Source: Microbacterium hydrocarbonoxydans
Lineage (GTDB): Bacteria; Actinomycetota; Actinomycetes; Actinomycetales; Microbacteriaceae
Length of the DNA: 64,000 nt
Direction of reading: 5' to 3'
NCBI RefSeq assembly: GCF_904831005.1
Contig: NZ_LR882982.1
Location: 620,001 to 684,000, forward strand
Each line of letters opens with the position of its first letter. Positions within the stretch are counted from its first letter, which is position 1. Made by a program: the position numbers and the translations under genes. The notes under the pieces were generated by a model. It did no database searches and had not been told where the DNA came from. It saw nothing but the letters and a program-made list of their open reading frames with translations. Shown here one piece after another: positions 1-8,192 of this stretch.

Positions 1-1
1 C

Positions 2-223
2 GGACATCTGCCCGGTCGCGCATTGGCAGGAATTTTGATGCGCATGAGCTTTGGTGTCGCAAGAGGCCTCGATACTGCGACTTTGATTGCCAGCATCGAC
101 CGGGGTCTCTACGAAGAGGGCATCGATCGATCATTGCCTGAGGAGCAAGTGCGGATGCTCATTGCACGGGCATCGACCATCAAGGGCGCGCTCGGCCGCC
201 ATCGGACCAGTCGCGCTGCTTAG
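2..223 (+). CDS. partial ORF, 5' end outside window; unrecognised (weak GGDEF-tail resemblance)
   Basis: The frame is open from base 2 to a stop at 223, so this is probably the 3' end of a gene that begins before the window. The visible part includes MRMSFGVARG, then LIASIDRGLYEEG. A 'SxGVA ... aDraLY' pattern resembles the end of a GGDEF domain, but the canonical following Lys/Gly-rich tail is missing and the match is short. It could equally be a truncated remnant, since the next 900 bases also hold only gene fragments. Function not assigned. Confidence 0.3.
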   Translation, partial: GHLPGRALAGILMRMSFGVARGLDTATLIASIDRGLYEEGIDRSLPEEQVRMLIARASTIKGALGRHRTSRAA

Positions 224-357
224 ACGGGGTGCTCCGCCTAGCCGACGCGCAGTGTGGACATCGCATTGTCGATGTAACTCCCGAACCCTTCGCTGCGGTC
301 GGAGGCGAACCAGTGGCTCCGCGCTATCGCTCGTCAGAGGTCCGCACATGGAGTCGA

Positions 358-873
358 TCATTTCGGTGTCAGGTTCGCCTGTGTCCGCTTTCGCGCGTAG
401 GCGCGGGCGGCGCGTACTCGATCTCCGCAGCGAGTTGAGCACCACCGCCGGCGGCCGTGGGTCTTCAGCAGGAGCCGCGAGCACGGTTCGGCTTCGCACT
501 GCGCCAGCAGAGGAGCGTCGTCGCCGGCGATCAGCGCTGCGGCATACTCGGCGATCACGGACATGGCGTGCTCGATGAGCTGAGTGGTCGGGTGCTCAAG
601 TGAGCGGAAAAATCCCTCTCCGGGCATGTAGTGCACCAGGGGGGGGGCGGCAGTGAGCGCGGCGGATGCCAGAAACGGTGTCCAAAACAGGGTTGCGGCG
701 GGCATTTCGGCTTGCGAGGATAAGCGGTTTCGGGTCATGCAAGAGTGCAGCGCGCGGGTCGTCGAGGATCGCGCGACGGGCACGATACCTGCTGTTAGGG
801 TCGGGGCAACGCAGGATCGGTGGAGCAGGAGCTCAACCCCGCCTGTCACAGTCAGCCAAGGGGTCAGGCTCAT
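358..873 (-). pseudogene. CGNR zinc-finger protein, probable C-terminal remnant
   Basis: The last ~90 residues of this minus-strand frame match the CGNR zinc-finger motif found at the C-terminus of ABATE/CGNR transcriptional regulators: a Cys pair (CEAEPC), then RRRWCSTRCGDR (CGDR for the usual CGNR) and a basic tail. The N-terminal half does not look like the usual ABATE domain. A run of nine G (639-647) lies just upstream of the recognisable part, and another minus-strand frame upstream of it reads more like coding sequence (AILDDPRAALL), so a frameshift at this homopolymer is likely. Family membership of the C-terminus is fairly clear; calling it broken is inference. Confidence 0.45.
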
Positions 874-1191
874 CGGGCTTTTGATTCCGTATCGGAGCGA
901 GGCACGGGACTGAGCGTGAGCCCGAAGATGGGCCGGTATGGTCGGACTTTGACGTAGTTGAGCGCTGCAAACTCACCGTCTGCCGACCGGATCGTGTCCT
1001 GTACCCAGGCAACCGGCACCGCGGATGTCATCCGTTCGGCCCGGCCACAAGACGCGCGGCTGTGCGGGCAACACACGTCGCGGGCACGCGGTACACAGAC
1101 CACATGCTCCGAGTGACCCTCATCGCTGACGACAAATCGACTTCGCGTTAGCACGTGTAGCGGTACTGGTGAGGTGACCGGCGGGGGCGGG
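874..1191. other. no gene seen
   Basis: About 320 bases between the CGNR remnant and the repeat protein. Frames on both strands are open for at most ~90 codons and show no recognisable motif. It probably holds degraded coding sequence like the preceding kilobase, plus the promoter of the next gene. Confidence 0.4.
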
Positions 1192-2685
1192 ATGCCTCAC
1201 AATTGGGCTGTGGAGCGAGAGCATGAGGCACAGGACGACGCGCAGATCCTGAAGACGATACCGCCGGCGGCAGGGCCGTCCTGGTGGAAGCGTCGCACTT
1301 ACGGACAGCGTGTCGCGGTCGGCGTCGTGTCCTACGTGCTCGTCGCGATCCCCGTCGTCCTCTATGCTCCCGGTGCCCTGCTGAACAACTGGGTGCCGGG
1401 GCAGACCCCAGAGGAGCAGGGGAAACTCCTGGGTGCGGCGGGCAACCTCGTGCTCCTGGCGCTTGGTGGGGTGATTGCGGTGGTGACCGTTGGGCTCAGC
1501 CTCTCCCGGCACCGCCAGGAAATCGACGCGGCTGAGCGCGATCGTCAACGCCTCCGCGATGATCAGAAGCGCGAGCAGGCACGACTCAGCGAAGTCGATC
1601 GCCAGCGGCGTATCGAGACTGAAAGGGTGTTGCGGGAGCGGTTCGTGACGACCGTGAAGCTCCTCAGCGACCCTGCCCCCGTGAATCGGCAGGCGGCGCT
1701 GTTCGCTCTCGGTGCTCTCGCTGACGACTGGGATGCACTCGGCAACCCTGGCGAGGTTCAGGTGTGCATCGAGGTTCTCACCAGCTATCTCCGCGCGCCC
1801 CGCTCTGACGACATGCTCTTGCCCCTCGACGCGGAAGAGGCGCACTACCTAGACCCGGATGACTACTACGACGCTCAGCGCACAACACCGCAGGAAGTTT
1901 CCGTCAAGCAGGCCGGCTACACCGTCATCCGCAACCATCTCCAGTGGGAAGCCGCCTCCAACTGGCATGACCGGGTGATCAACCTCGCCCGCGCGCACAT
2001 CGACTTCCATGTCGAGATTCCGCGAGTAAAGATCGATCGCGGCGGGTTCATCGACCTGAGTGCCGCGCGGATCGCCCGCGGCGGAAACGTAGACCTAAGT
2101 GCCGCGCGGATCCGCAACCACGGTCGCGTGTCTCTGACGGCCGCGCTGATCAACGGAGACGGACTCGTGAACATGACGGCCGCGAAGGTCAGTAATCACG
2201 GGATGTTGACGCTAACGGACGTGACGCTCAGCCGTGCGCACGTGCGGCTCGTGAACGCCAAAATCGAGAACTACGGGAGCGTGATCATCAGAAACGCGAC
2301 GATTCGCCACGGCGCGAGTTTGGATCTCAAGAGTGCGGAGATCAGCGACGGCGGGATGGTGGACCTCATGGCCTCAACGATCAGTGCCGACAGCGGAGTG
2401 ATTCTCAGAAACGCGAAGATTCGTGACCGTGGAAGCGTGAACCTCGGGGAGGGAGTGATTCGTGACGGCGGAAGCGTGGACCTGTCGGCGGCGAAGATCA
2501 CTCACGACGGGATCGTGGATCTCGGCGCTGCGACGATCGATGACCGCGGGCATGTGAACCTCTCAGGTGCGCTGATCAGTGATGGCGGGCACATCAGTCT
2601 CACCGCCACGACGATCGGTGAAGGCGGATTTGTGATCCGACCAACCGGCGTGCGCTCGAAGAAAGCCAAATCAGAGCCGGCCTAA
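1192..2685 (+). CDS. membrane protein with coiled coil and 13-residue beta-helix-like repeats
   Basis: A 497-residue protein if read from ATG 1192, which follows a G-rich Shine-Dalgarno stretch; an in-frame GTG at 1174 is the alternative. Two membrane segments (about residues 40-62 and 80-104) are followed by a charged coiled coil (~105-150) and a segment around LRERFVTTVKLLSDP and ALFALGALADDWD that matches the linker found in actinobacterial membrane-anchored pentapeptide-repeat proteins. Where those carry pentapeptide repeats, this one has about 15 tandem 13-residue units from residue 281 (consensus I-x-D-x-G-x-V-D-L-S-A-A-x). The repeats predict a small parallel beta-helix on the cytoplasmic side. 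Function unknown. Confidence 0.8.
   Translation: MPHNWAVEREHEAQDDAQILKTIPPAAGPSWWKRRTYGQRVAVGVVSYVLVAIPVVLYAPGALLNNWVPGQTPEEQGKLLGAAGNLVLLALGGVIAVVTVGLSLSRHRQEIDAAERDRQRLRDDQKREQARLSEVDRQRRIETERVLRERFVTTVKLLSDPAPVNRQAALFALGALADDWDALGNPGEVQVCIEVLTSYLRAPRSDDMLLPLDAEEAHYLDPDDYYDAQRTTPQEVSVKQAGYTVIRNHLQWEAASNWHDRVINLARAHIDFHVEIPRVKIDRGGFIDLSAARIARGGNVDLSAARIRNHGRVSLTAALINGDGLVNMTAAKVSNHGMLTLTDVTLSRAHVRLVNAKIENYGSVIIRNATIRHGASLDLKSAEISDGGMVDLMASTISADSGVILRNAKIRDRGSVNLGEGVIRDGGSVDLSAAKITHDGIVDLGAATIDDRGHVNLSGALISDGGHISLTATTIGEGGFVIRPTGVRSKKAKSEPA
2032..2637 (+). repeat. 39-bp coding repeat array (13-residue units)
   Basis: Fifteen full units plus a partial sixteenth, starting at the codons for IDRGGFIDLSAAR and ending at IGEGGFVI. 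All units are 39 bp except one of 36 bp (LSRAHVRLVNAK). Hydrophobic positions 1, 7 and 9 and a Gly at 5 are the most constant. Neighbouring units are diverged at DNA level, so the array is old rather than a recent expansion. Confidence 0.8.
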
Positions 2686-2896
2686 CCTATCCGTTCGGGG
2701 ATCGTTTCCGACACCAATTGGCATCATTGCGGTTCGCATCGAATCACCATGTCTGTCCGCGTGCCTCGAAGGCGTACGTGAGGACGTCCGGTCGGCGCTC
2801 GACAAGGCCAGCTACCCCGACATCGAACGGGTGATCGAGGTGTACTCGAACCTCTCCTGCATTTGGGAACCACATTTGGACGCAAACTGGTTCGGT
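2686..2896. other. intergenic; possible truncated gene fragment at 2741-2896
   Basis: No intact gene. One plus-strand frame reads like real protein (REDVRSALDKASYPDIERVI, then EVYSNLSCIWEPHLDANWFG) and stops making sense exactly where the repeated element at 2897 begins, which suggests a gene truncated by insertion of the metal-resistance module. Weak evidence. Confidence 0.3.
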
Positions 2897-3000
2897 CCCC
2901 GCCGAAAACGATCGTTTGCGGCAGACGTAGTTGTTCGGCGCTCGAAGGCCCGCCGCTATGGTCTGTCGAAACCTCCTAACGGCGGGCACTTTCGGCGGAC
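2897..3000. repeat. module-boundary element, copy 1 (AAACGATCGTTT core)
   Basis: The palindrome AAACGATCGTTT lies at 2906-2917 inside CCGAAAACGATCGTTTGCGG, and the tail ACGGCGGGCACTTTCGGCGG follows at 2979-2998. Copy 2 (8090-8190) has the same two blocks at nearly the same distance (61 versus 60 intervening bases). The element sits just beyond the 3' end of the copper module. The layout resembles a resolvase res site next to a Tn3-type transposon end, but that identity is inference. Confidence 0.6.
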
Positions 3001-3044
3001 CTGGGGTGGTGAGCGCCGTTCTCTTGGAGAAATCTCCGTCGCGT

Positions 3045-3911
3045 CTAGTTGTCTATCGCGGTCAACCCACTGTCGTCGAAGACCAGTATTGCGCCGTCGT
3101 TTGTAGTCGCGAGCGCTTGTGCGGAGCCGTGGGTGACGCCGGCGGGAACCCACTCGGCATTGGATCCTGTGCTGGCCCAGATCTGTCCGCCGCGGCCGAC
3201 ACCGACCAGCTGTTTGCCGTCAGGTGACACGGCGAGGAGGTAGAGCGCAGGTGCGTCGTTCAGGGGTGCGAAGGAGGCGCCCTCATCAGTGCTGACTTGC
3301 AGCCCGTCAGGGGTGGCAGCGATCAGTTCTCCCGCGTTGTCGAGGACGAGGCTGAACGCCAGAATTTCTCCGACCGGCGACCAGGTCTCACCGAGATCGT
3401 CGGAGCGGAGGAGCTCCGCGGAGTCCGAGGCGATCCCGTAGAGGGTGTCGTTCTTCCCGGCGGCAAGGACGTGGAAGTCTTTCTCGCCGGTGAATGAGAC
3501 GGGCGTCCAAGTTCTGGCGCTGTCGTCGCTCCGGATGATTCCGAGGTTGGGGGAGCCGAGTTCTGGGGCCGTGGTTGGTCCGGGGTGCCCGGACGCGAGA
3601 AGAGCGTCACCGACGGTGATGAGGCCCATTGCGTCGAAGTCGGTCGTCTCGATACGGGAGCCGACTTCGCCATCCGGCGTGGCCGTGTAGATCCCGTCGT
3701 GGGCGCCGAGGAGGTATCCGTCCTCGGAGGGGTTTGGCACGATTGCGTGGACGTGGCTGATGGACGTGGCGTGGTCGTGTCCGGTGGTGGGCTCGGCGGG
3801 TGCGGTGCAGCCGGCCAGCACGATGCTGGCTGCGATCGTCGTAGCGATCGTGAGTGCTCCGCGACGTCGCAGGCGGGGAGGGGGCAGGGTGGATTTCTTG
3901 AGGGTTCGCAT
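3045..3911 (-). CDS. F510_1955-family Asp-box propeller lipoprotein
   Basis: A 288-residue exported lipoprotein: basic N-terminus, hydrophobic stretch and lipobox (SIVLAGC) around residue 34. The rest has BNR/Asp-box motifs (SDDSARTW, SDDLGETW, STDEGASF) typical of sialidase-like beta-propellers, matching the family annotated as F510_1955 glycosylhydrolase that is commonly next to copper genes. A short His-containing stretch (TTGHDHATSISHVHA) follows the lipobox. It is the last gene of the copper module, separated from the DUF305 gene by a strong stem-loop. Despite the family name no hydrolase activity can be inferred; a role in extracellular metal handling is a guess from context. Confidence 0.75.
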   Translation of the reverse strand: MRTLKKSTLPPPRLRRRGALTIATTIAASIVLAGCTAPAEPTTGHDHATSISHVHAIVPNPSEDGYLLGAHDGIYTATPDGEVGSRIETTDFDAMGLITVGDALLASGHPGPTTAPELGSPNLGIIRSDDSARTWTPVSFTGEKDFHVLAAGKNDTLYGIASDSAELLRSDDLGETWSPVGEILAFSLVLDNAGELIAATPDGLQVSTDEGASFAPLNDAPALYLLAVSPDGKQLVGVGRGGQIWASTGSNAEWVPAGVTHGSAQALATTNDGAILVFDDSGLTAIDN

Positions 3912-3935
3912 GATGGTGTGCGCAACAGATCTCTA

Positions 3936-3964
3936 GGTGGGGTGCGGGAATCCCGCACCCCACC
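3936..3964. terminator. stem-loop between the DUF305 and propeller lipoprotein genes
   Basis: A perfect 13-bp inverted repeat, GGTGGGGTGCGGG and its complement, with a 3-base loop. It lies directly after the DUF305 stop on the minus strand. No U-tract follows, as is usual in high-GC actinobacteria. It may terminate or attenuate transcription before the last gene. Confidence 0.6.
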
Positions 3965-3970
3965 CATGGG

Positions 3971-4570
3971 TCACAGAGTTGCGAGGATCTCCTTCATGGT
4001 GGCGATCTCTTCGGTCTGCGCGTCGATGATCGTCTCAGCGAGTGCGACGGCGTCGCTGTTCTGACCGTTGTCGACTTCGTTCTGCGCCATGTCGACAGCG
4101 CCCTCGTGGTGCTGGATCATCTGCTCAAGGAACAGACGCCCCGCATCGGGACCGGTGGCATCTTCGAGGGCCTGCATGTCTTCCTCAGACATCATGCCGC
4201 TGCCGTGATCCATGCCCTCCATGCTGTCCATCTCCGCGCCCCAGTCTTCGAGCCACTGGTCCATCTTCTGGATCTCCGGCTCCTGAGCGGCCTTGATCTC
4301 TTCGGCGAGAGCGACCACGCGCTCATCGACGCCGTCTTTGCTGAGAAGGACGTCGGACATCTCGATGGCTTGTGCGTGGTGCTCCTTCATCATGCTGGCG
4401 AACATGATGTCGGCGTCATTCGCGTCCGCTGTGTCGGTGGGCGCGGACGAGCTGCCGCCGTGGTCCATGCCTTCCATGCCGTCGCCGGAACCGGTGTTTC
4501 CGGCGCAGCCCGTGAGGGCGAGAAGGGCAGTGAGGGTGAGTGCGGCGATCGCCGCGGGTCGAATCTTCAT
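3971..4570 (-). CDS. DUF305 family lipoprotein, Met/His-rich
   Basis: A 199-residue lipoprotein with a lipobox (LALTGC) near residue 22. The body is the DUF305 four-helix fold, with the paired-His signatures KEHHAQAIEM and IQHHEGAVDMA in its two halves. Met/His motifs (MEGMDHGG, MEGMDHGSGMM) could bind copper, as in CopM-type DUF305 proteins. It sits in the copper operon between the DUF6153 gene and the propeller lipoprotein, so periplasmic-side/extracellular copper binding is the likely role. Family assignment is firm; copper binding is inferred from motif and context. Confidence 0.88.
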   Translation of the reverse strand: MKIRPAAIAALTLTALLALTGCAGNTGSGDGMEGMDHGGSSSAPTDTADANDADIMFASMMKEHHAQAIEMSDVLLSKDGVDERVVALAEEIKAAQEPEIQKMDQWLEDWGAEMDSMEGMDHGSGMMSEEDMQALEDATGPDAGRLFLEQMIQHHEGAVDMAQNEVDNGQNSDAVALAETIIDAQTEEIATMKEILATL

Positions 4571-4652
4571 GAGTGTTCTCCAAGGGTCGGTGATGAGGCC
4601 CGGCTATTGCCGGTGCCAGGGGTGCGTGCCCGCAAAGGGGGCTAGCGCGTCA

Positions 4653-5114
4653 TCACGTGCGACTGATGCAGAGAACCGTGAGAGAGGGCGGTGGCGGAAG
4701 CGCGTGGGCACGGGCGGGCCAACGGGTCGTCGCGGCCACGAGTGCCGTGATCAGGGTGGCATGCCGCCAGCCGAGCCCGATCCGCCCGAGCAGGATCGTG
4801 GCGACCAGGAGTGCGAGGACGCACGCCATCCACGTCATCGGATCCCCGCCCCCACACGTCGCGCATCCCGCTGCCGCTGTCGGTGAGTCCTGCAGGGTGG
4901 CGGCTTCGGATGTGTCGTGGTGCTGGTCGGCCGCTCCGGATTGAGTGCTGACTGCGACGGTGTCGTGGTGGCCGGCAGTTGTCGCGTGCGAGTTGAAGGA
5001 GTGCATCGCCAGCAGACCGGCGATGACGCCCACGGCGACCGCGAGGACGGCCACGACGGTATGGGTGAGCGTGCGCGGTCCACGCACCTGTTGTGCGACG
5101 TTGATCAGCGACAT
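4653..5114 (-). CDS. DUF6153 family small membrane protein
   Basis: A 153-residue protein, starting at ATG 5114, which has the Shine-Dalgarno GGGAGG at good distance; a GTG at 5120 is the only other option. It has a membrane segment near residues 18-40, a His-rich loop (HATTAGHH, ADQHHDTS), a CATCGGGD motif, and a second hydrophobic stretch (TWMACVLALLVATILLG). The layout matches the actinobacterial DUF6153 family that accompanies copper ATPases and DUF305 genes. Its His and Cys residues suggest metal binding at the membrane, but no function is established. Confidence 0.75.
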   Translation of the reverse strand: MSLINVAQQVRGPRTLTHTVVAVLAVAVGVIAGLLAMHSFNSHATTAGHHDTVAVSTQSGAADQHHDTSEAATLQDSPTAAAGCATCGGGDPMTWMACVLALLVATILLGRIGLGWRHATLITALVAATTRWPARAHALPPPPSLTVLCISRT

Positions 5115-5165
5115 ACTCACCTCCCGTTCTCCTCAGCCTACGTCCGTCACCCTGACTGTTTCTTG

Positions 5166-7286
5166 CTACTTGCCCGCTACTGCGTCCGGGCGGAGATCCA
5201 GCCGGCGCAGCAGCTGCGCGTTGAGCGCGACGACGATGGTCGACAGGGACATCAGCACTGCCCCCACGGACATCGGGAGAACGAATCCGATGGGGGCGAG
5301 CACGCCGGCCGCGAGCGGGACGGAGAGCAGGTTGTAGCCGGCGGCCCACCAGAGGTTCTGCTTCATCTTCCGGTAGCTGGCCCGTGACAGTTCGATCACC
5401 GACAGCACCGACCGGGGGTCGTCGCTGGCGAGGATGACCCCCGCGGAGGCGATCGCGACATCCGTGCCCGCGCCGATGGCGATACCGACATCCGCTTGCG
5501 CGAGCGCGGGGGCGTCGTTCACACCGTCTCCGACCATTGCGACCTTGCGGCCCTCGCCCTGCAGTTCTTTCACCTTCGAGGCTTTGTCCTCCGGTCGCAC
5601 CCCGGCGAAGTACCGGTCGATGCCGAGCTCGCCCGCCACGGAGGCGGCCACCGCGTCGGCGTCACCGGTGATCATGACCACCTGTACACCCCGCTCGTGG
5701 AGGGCCTCGACGGCGTGACGCGACTCCGAGCGGATCTCATCTGCCAAGCGCAGCGCGCCCGCGACCTGACCGTCGACGAGTACGTGGAGGATGATCGCAC
5801 CCTCCTCACGCCACTCGTCGGCAACAGCCAGCTCCTGGGCGTGCTCCTGCTCGAGCATGTACGGCCCACCGACCTGCACGATGTGCCCGTCGACACGCGC
5901 ACGGACCCCAACCGCTGGCGAGGACTCGAAGTCGGACGAGGCAGGGGCCGTGAGGTTATTCTCCTTCGCTGCGTTGACGATTGCGCGAGCGAGGGGGTGC
6001 TCGGAGTCGGCTTCCGCAGCCGCGGCCCAGGCCAGCAGCTGCTCGGAATCGGTGCCGGACACGGGGTCGATCGCGGTGACGGCGGGGGTGCCCTTGGTGA
6101 GCGTCCCGGTCTTGTCGAACAAGACGGTGTCGACGGTGCGCATGCTTTCCAGCGCAAGGCGGTCTTTGATCAGCACACCCCCACGAGCCGCCCGCTCCGT
6201 CGCGATCGACACAACGAGCGGGATCGCCAGGCCTAGAGCGTGCGGGCACGCGATCACCAGCACGGTGATCGTGCGGATCACCGCCGCGTCGGGCAGACCG
6301 ACGACCGTCCAGACGATCGCGGTGATCGCGGCAGCGCCGAGCGCAAACCAGAACAACCATCCCGCCGCCTTATCCGCGAGCCGTTGCGCCCGAGACGACG
6401 AGTTCTGCGCCTCGGTCACCAGCTTCTGGATGCCCGCGAGAGCGGTGTCCTCGCCGATCGCGGTGATCTCCACCCGCACACCGGAGTCGGTCGCGACGGT
6501 GCCGGCGATGACCTGGTCGCCGTCGCTGCGGCGCACGGGCCGGGATTCTCCGGTGATCATCGACTCGTCCATGCTGGCCGAGCCCTGCACGATCCGCCCG
6601 TCTGCGGGGACCCGCCCGCCCGGGCGCACCACCACCACGTCACCCACCAGCAGATCAGACGGGGCAACCGTGACGGTTGTATCGCCCTCGATCTTTTCCG
6701 CCTCGTCAGGCAGCAACGCAGCCAAGGAATCCAACGCTGAGGTCGTCTGCGCGAGGGAACGCATCTCGATCCAGTGACCGAGCAGCATGATCACGATCAG
6801 CAGGGCCAGCTCCCACCAGAAGTCCAGTTCGTGGTGCAGCAGGCCCAGGCTCGCGCCCCATGATGCGAGGAATGCGACCGTGATCGCGAGGGCGATCAGC
6901 AGCATCATGCCGGGCTTGCGGGCCCGGAGTTCGCTCACCGCACCGGTGAGGAACGGCGCCCCGCCCCACACATACATGACCGTTCCGAGAACCGGGGACA
7001 CCCAACCGACCCACGCAGCGTCCGGCAGCGGGTATCCGAGCAGCATCGAGAACATCATCGAAAACCCGACGACCGGAACCGCAAGGACCAGCATGATCCA
7101 GAACAACCGCCGGAACTGTCCCACATGATCACCGTGCCCACCATGTCCGCCGTGCCCACCATGGCCGCCATGTTCTGGCGAAGCGTCGTGATCGTGGCTC
7201 ATCGCCGCGTGGTCATGCTCCGTTGTCGGCGCCGCGCCGTGGTTCTCGTGTGCGGCGCGATGGCTGTGTTCGTCGTGCTGGCTCAT
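5166..7286 (-). CDS. copB: CopB-type copper-translocating P-type ATPase
   Basis: A 706-residue P1B-type ATPase. The N-terminus is a soft-metal tail rich in His with four GGHGGH-like repeats instead of an HMA domain. The membrane metal site is CPH (VIACPHALGLAIP), typical of the P1B-3/CopB group rather than the CPC of CopA. Other signatures: TGES actuator loop (MITGESRPV), phosphorylation motif DKTGTLTKG, SEHPLARAI and GDGVNDAPALA. It should export copper using ATP. The start at 7286 has AAGGAA upstream. It follows the chaperone gene by 55 bp and is the core of the module. Confidence 0.93.
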   Translation of the reverse strand: MSQHDEHSHRAAHENHGAAPTTEHDHAAMSHDHDASPEHGGHGGHGGHGGHGDHVGQFRRLFWIMLVLAVPVVGFSMMFSMLLGYPLPDAAWVGWVSPVLGTVMYVWGGAPFLTGAVSELRARKPGMMLLIALAITVAFLASWGASLGLLHHELDFWWELALLIVIMLLGHWIEMRSLAQTTSALDSLAALLPDEAEKIEGDTTVTVAPSDLLVGDVVVVRPGGRVPADGRIVQGSASMDESMITGESRPVRRSDGDQVIAGTVATDSGVRVEITAIGEDTALAGIQKLVTEAQNSSSRAQRLADKAAGWLFWFALGAAAITAIVWTVVGLPDAAVIRTITVLVIACPHALGLAIPLVVSIATERAARGGVLIKDRLALESMRTVDTVLFDKTGTLTKGTPAVTAIDPVSGTDSEQLLAWAAAAEADSEHPLARAIVNAAKENNLTAPASSDFESSPAVGVRARVDGHIVQVGGPYMLEQEHAQELAVADEWREEGAIILHVLVDGQVAGALRLADEIRSESRHAVEALHERGVQVVMITGDADAVAASVAGELGIDRYFAGVRPEDKASKVKELQGEGRKVAMVGDGVNDAPALAQADVGIAIGAGTDVAIASAGVILASDDPRSVLSVIELSRASYRKMKQNLWWAAGYNLLSVPLAAGVLAPIGFVLPMSVGAVLMSLSTIVVALNAQLLRRLDLRPDAVAGK

Positions 7287-7341
7287 CGGAATTCCTTGCT
7301 CAGATGCGCCCGGTTGAGCCCGGGTGCAGACGGTTAGCGAC

Positions 7342-7671
7342 TCAGGCCTGGCTGGTCGCGAGGGTATACCCGGCCTCTTCGACCGCAGCTCTCACAGCGG
7401 CAGGATCGACCGGTGCTGCGCTGTGGATAGTCACGCGGGAGGTGCCGCCGGCGTTCAGGTCGACGTCGACGGACTCGACACCGTCCACAGCCGCCAGTTC
7501 TTCACTGACGCTCGACACGCAATGCGAGCACGTCATCCCCGCAACCAAAACCTCTTCGGAGGACGAAGATGAGGCCGCAGCAGGTGCGGACGCCTCGGTG
7601 TTCGATGGGACGGCGCAGCACGCGCAGCCAGCGTTCGCGTCCTTTAGGCCAAGTTCAATGCGATCAGTCAT
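7342..7671 (-). CDS. heavy-metal-associated (HMA) copper chaperone
   Basis: A 109-residue protein from ATG 7671, which has a clear GAAGGAG Shine-Dalgarno. The C-terminal ~68 residues form one HMA domain with the Cu(I)-binding motif GMTCSHC and the ending AVEEAGYTL, as in CopZ. It is preceded by a 40-residue N-terminal extension with a Cys cluster (CACCAV) and an Ala/Ser linker. The N-terminal Cys cluster is an unusual addition that might be a second metal site. It lies between csoR and the ATPase, so it should pass Cu(I) to the pump or regulator. Confidence 0.88.
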   Translation of the reverse strand: MTDRIELGLKDANAGCACCAVPSNTEASAPAAASSSSSEEVLVAGMTCSHCVSSVSEELAAVDGVESVDVDLNAGGTSRVTIHSAAPVDPAAVRAAVEEAGYTLATSQA

Positions 7672-7702
7672 CGTGTGCTCCTTCAATAGACAGATGTGGC
7701 GG

Positions 7703-7984
7703 TCATGAACGGACCAGACGGGCAATGGCCTCGTTAGCCTCGCGGACCTTCTCTGCCGCAACCTCGCCACCCTCGGCGCTGGCCTCGGCAACGCAATGAC
7801 TTAGATGATCGCTCAGCAGCGACAACGCCACCGTTTCGAGCGCTCTCGTCGCTGCAGATACCTGCGTGAGGATGTCGATGCAGTACTTGTCTTCCTCGAC
7901 CATCCGTGCGATTCCTCGCACCTGACCTTCGACGCGACTCAACCGCTTAGCGAGATCTGCCTTGCCGTCGCTGTACCCGTTCAT
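7703..7984 (-). CDS. csoR: CsoR-family copper-sensing repressor
   Basis: A 93-residue all-helical DUF156/CsoR repressor read from ATG 7984. The Cu(I)-binding triad is intact: Cys35, His60 and Cys64 (KYCIDIL; DHLSHC). A longer in-frame start at 8035 would place the operator inside the gene, so the shorter start is preferred and gives the normal family length. First gene of the copper operon; the palindrome just upstream (7992-8012) is its expected binding site, implying autoregulation and release by Cu(I). Confidence 0.92.
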   Translation of the reverse strand: MNGYSDGKADLAKRLSRVEGQVRGIARMVEEDKYCIDILTQVSAATRALETVALSLLSDHLSHCVAEASAEGGEVAAEKVREANEAIARLVRS

Positions 7985-7991
7985 GGTTAGA

Positions 7992-8012
7992 AGATACCCC
8001 CTGGGGGTATCT
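7992..8012. promoter_or_regulatory. CsoR operator upstream of the copper operon
   Basis: A perfect inverted repeat with 10-bp arms AGATACCCCC and GGGGGTATCT around a single T. It contains the G/C tract flanked by TA steps that defines CsoR-type operators (ATACCCCC...GGGGGTAT). It ends 7 bp from the csoR start codon, so bound repressor would block the promoter or start of transcription. Confidence 0.85.
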
Positions 8013-8089
8013 AACTCAAGGTTGGTTGCGCGCATTCCCGCGTGACTCGGTCCTTCTAGCGGCGCGAGCCTGACGAGAACTTAGTGCGC

Positions 8090-8190
8090 CCACCGAAAAC
8101 GATCGTTTCGGCGTGAGACCGTTCTGTGGCCGTGAGCAGCTGCCGATAACGCTCTCCAGAAGTCCCTTACGGCAGGGGTTTTCGGCGGTG
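8090..8190. repeat. module-boundary element, copy 2
   Basis: AAACGATCGTTT at 8097-8108 within CACCGAAAACGATCGTTTCG and the tail ACGGCAGGGGTTTTCGGCGG at 8169-8188. It separates the copper module from the arsenic module and matches copy 1 in block order, orientation and spacing. Read on the minus strand the tail is CCGCCGAAAACCCCTGCC followed by GTAAG, which resembles the inner end of a Tn3-family terminal repeat. Confidence 0.6.
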
Positions 8191-8192
8191 CC

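Noticed and set aside
1120..1845. Long minus-strand ORF (241 codons) opposite the repeat protein
   Set aside because: It is antisense to a well-supported membrane/coiled-coil protein and has no recognisable motif; typical high-GC shadow frame.
7703..8035. Longer CsoR start at 8035
   Set aside because: It would place the perfect operator inside the coding region and give an N-terminus unlike the family.
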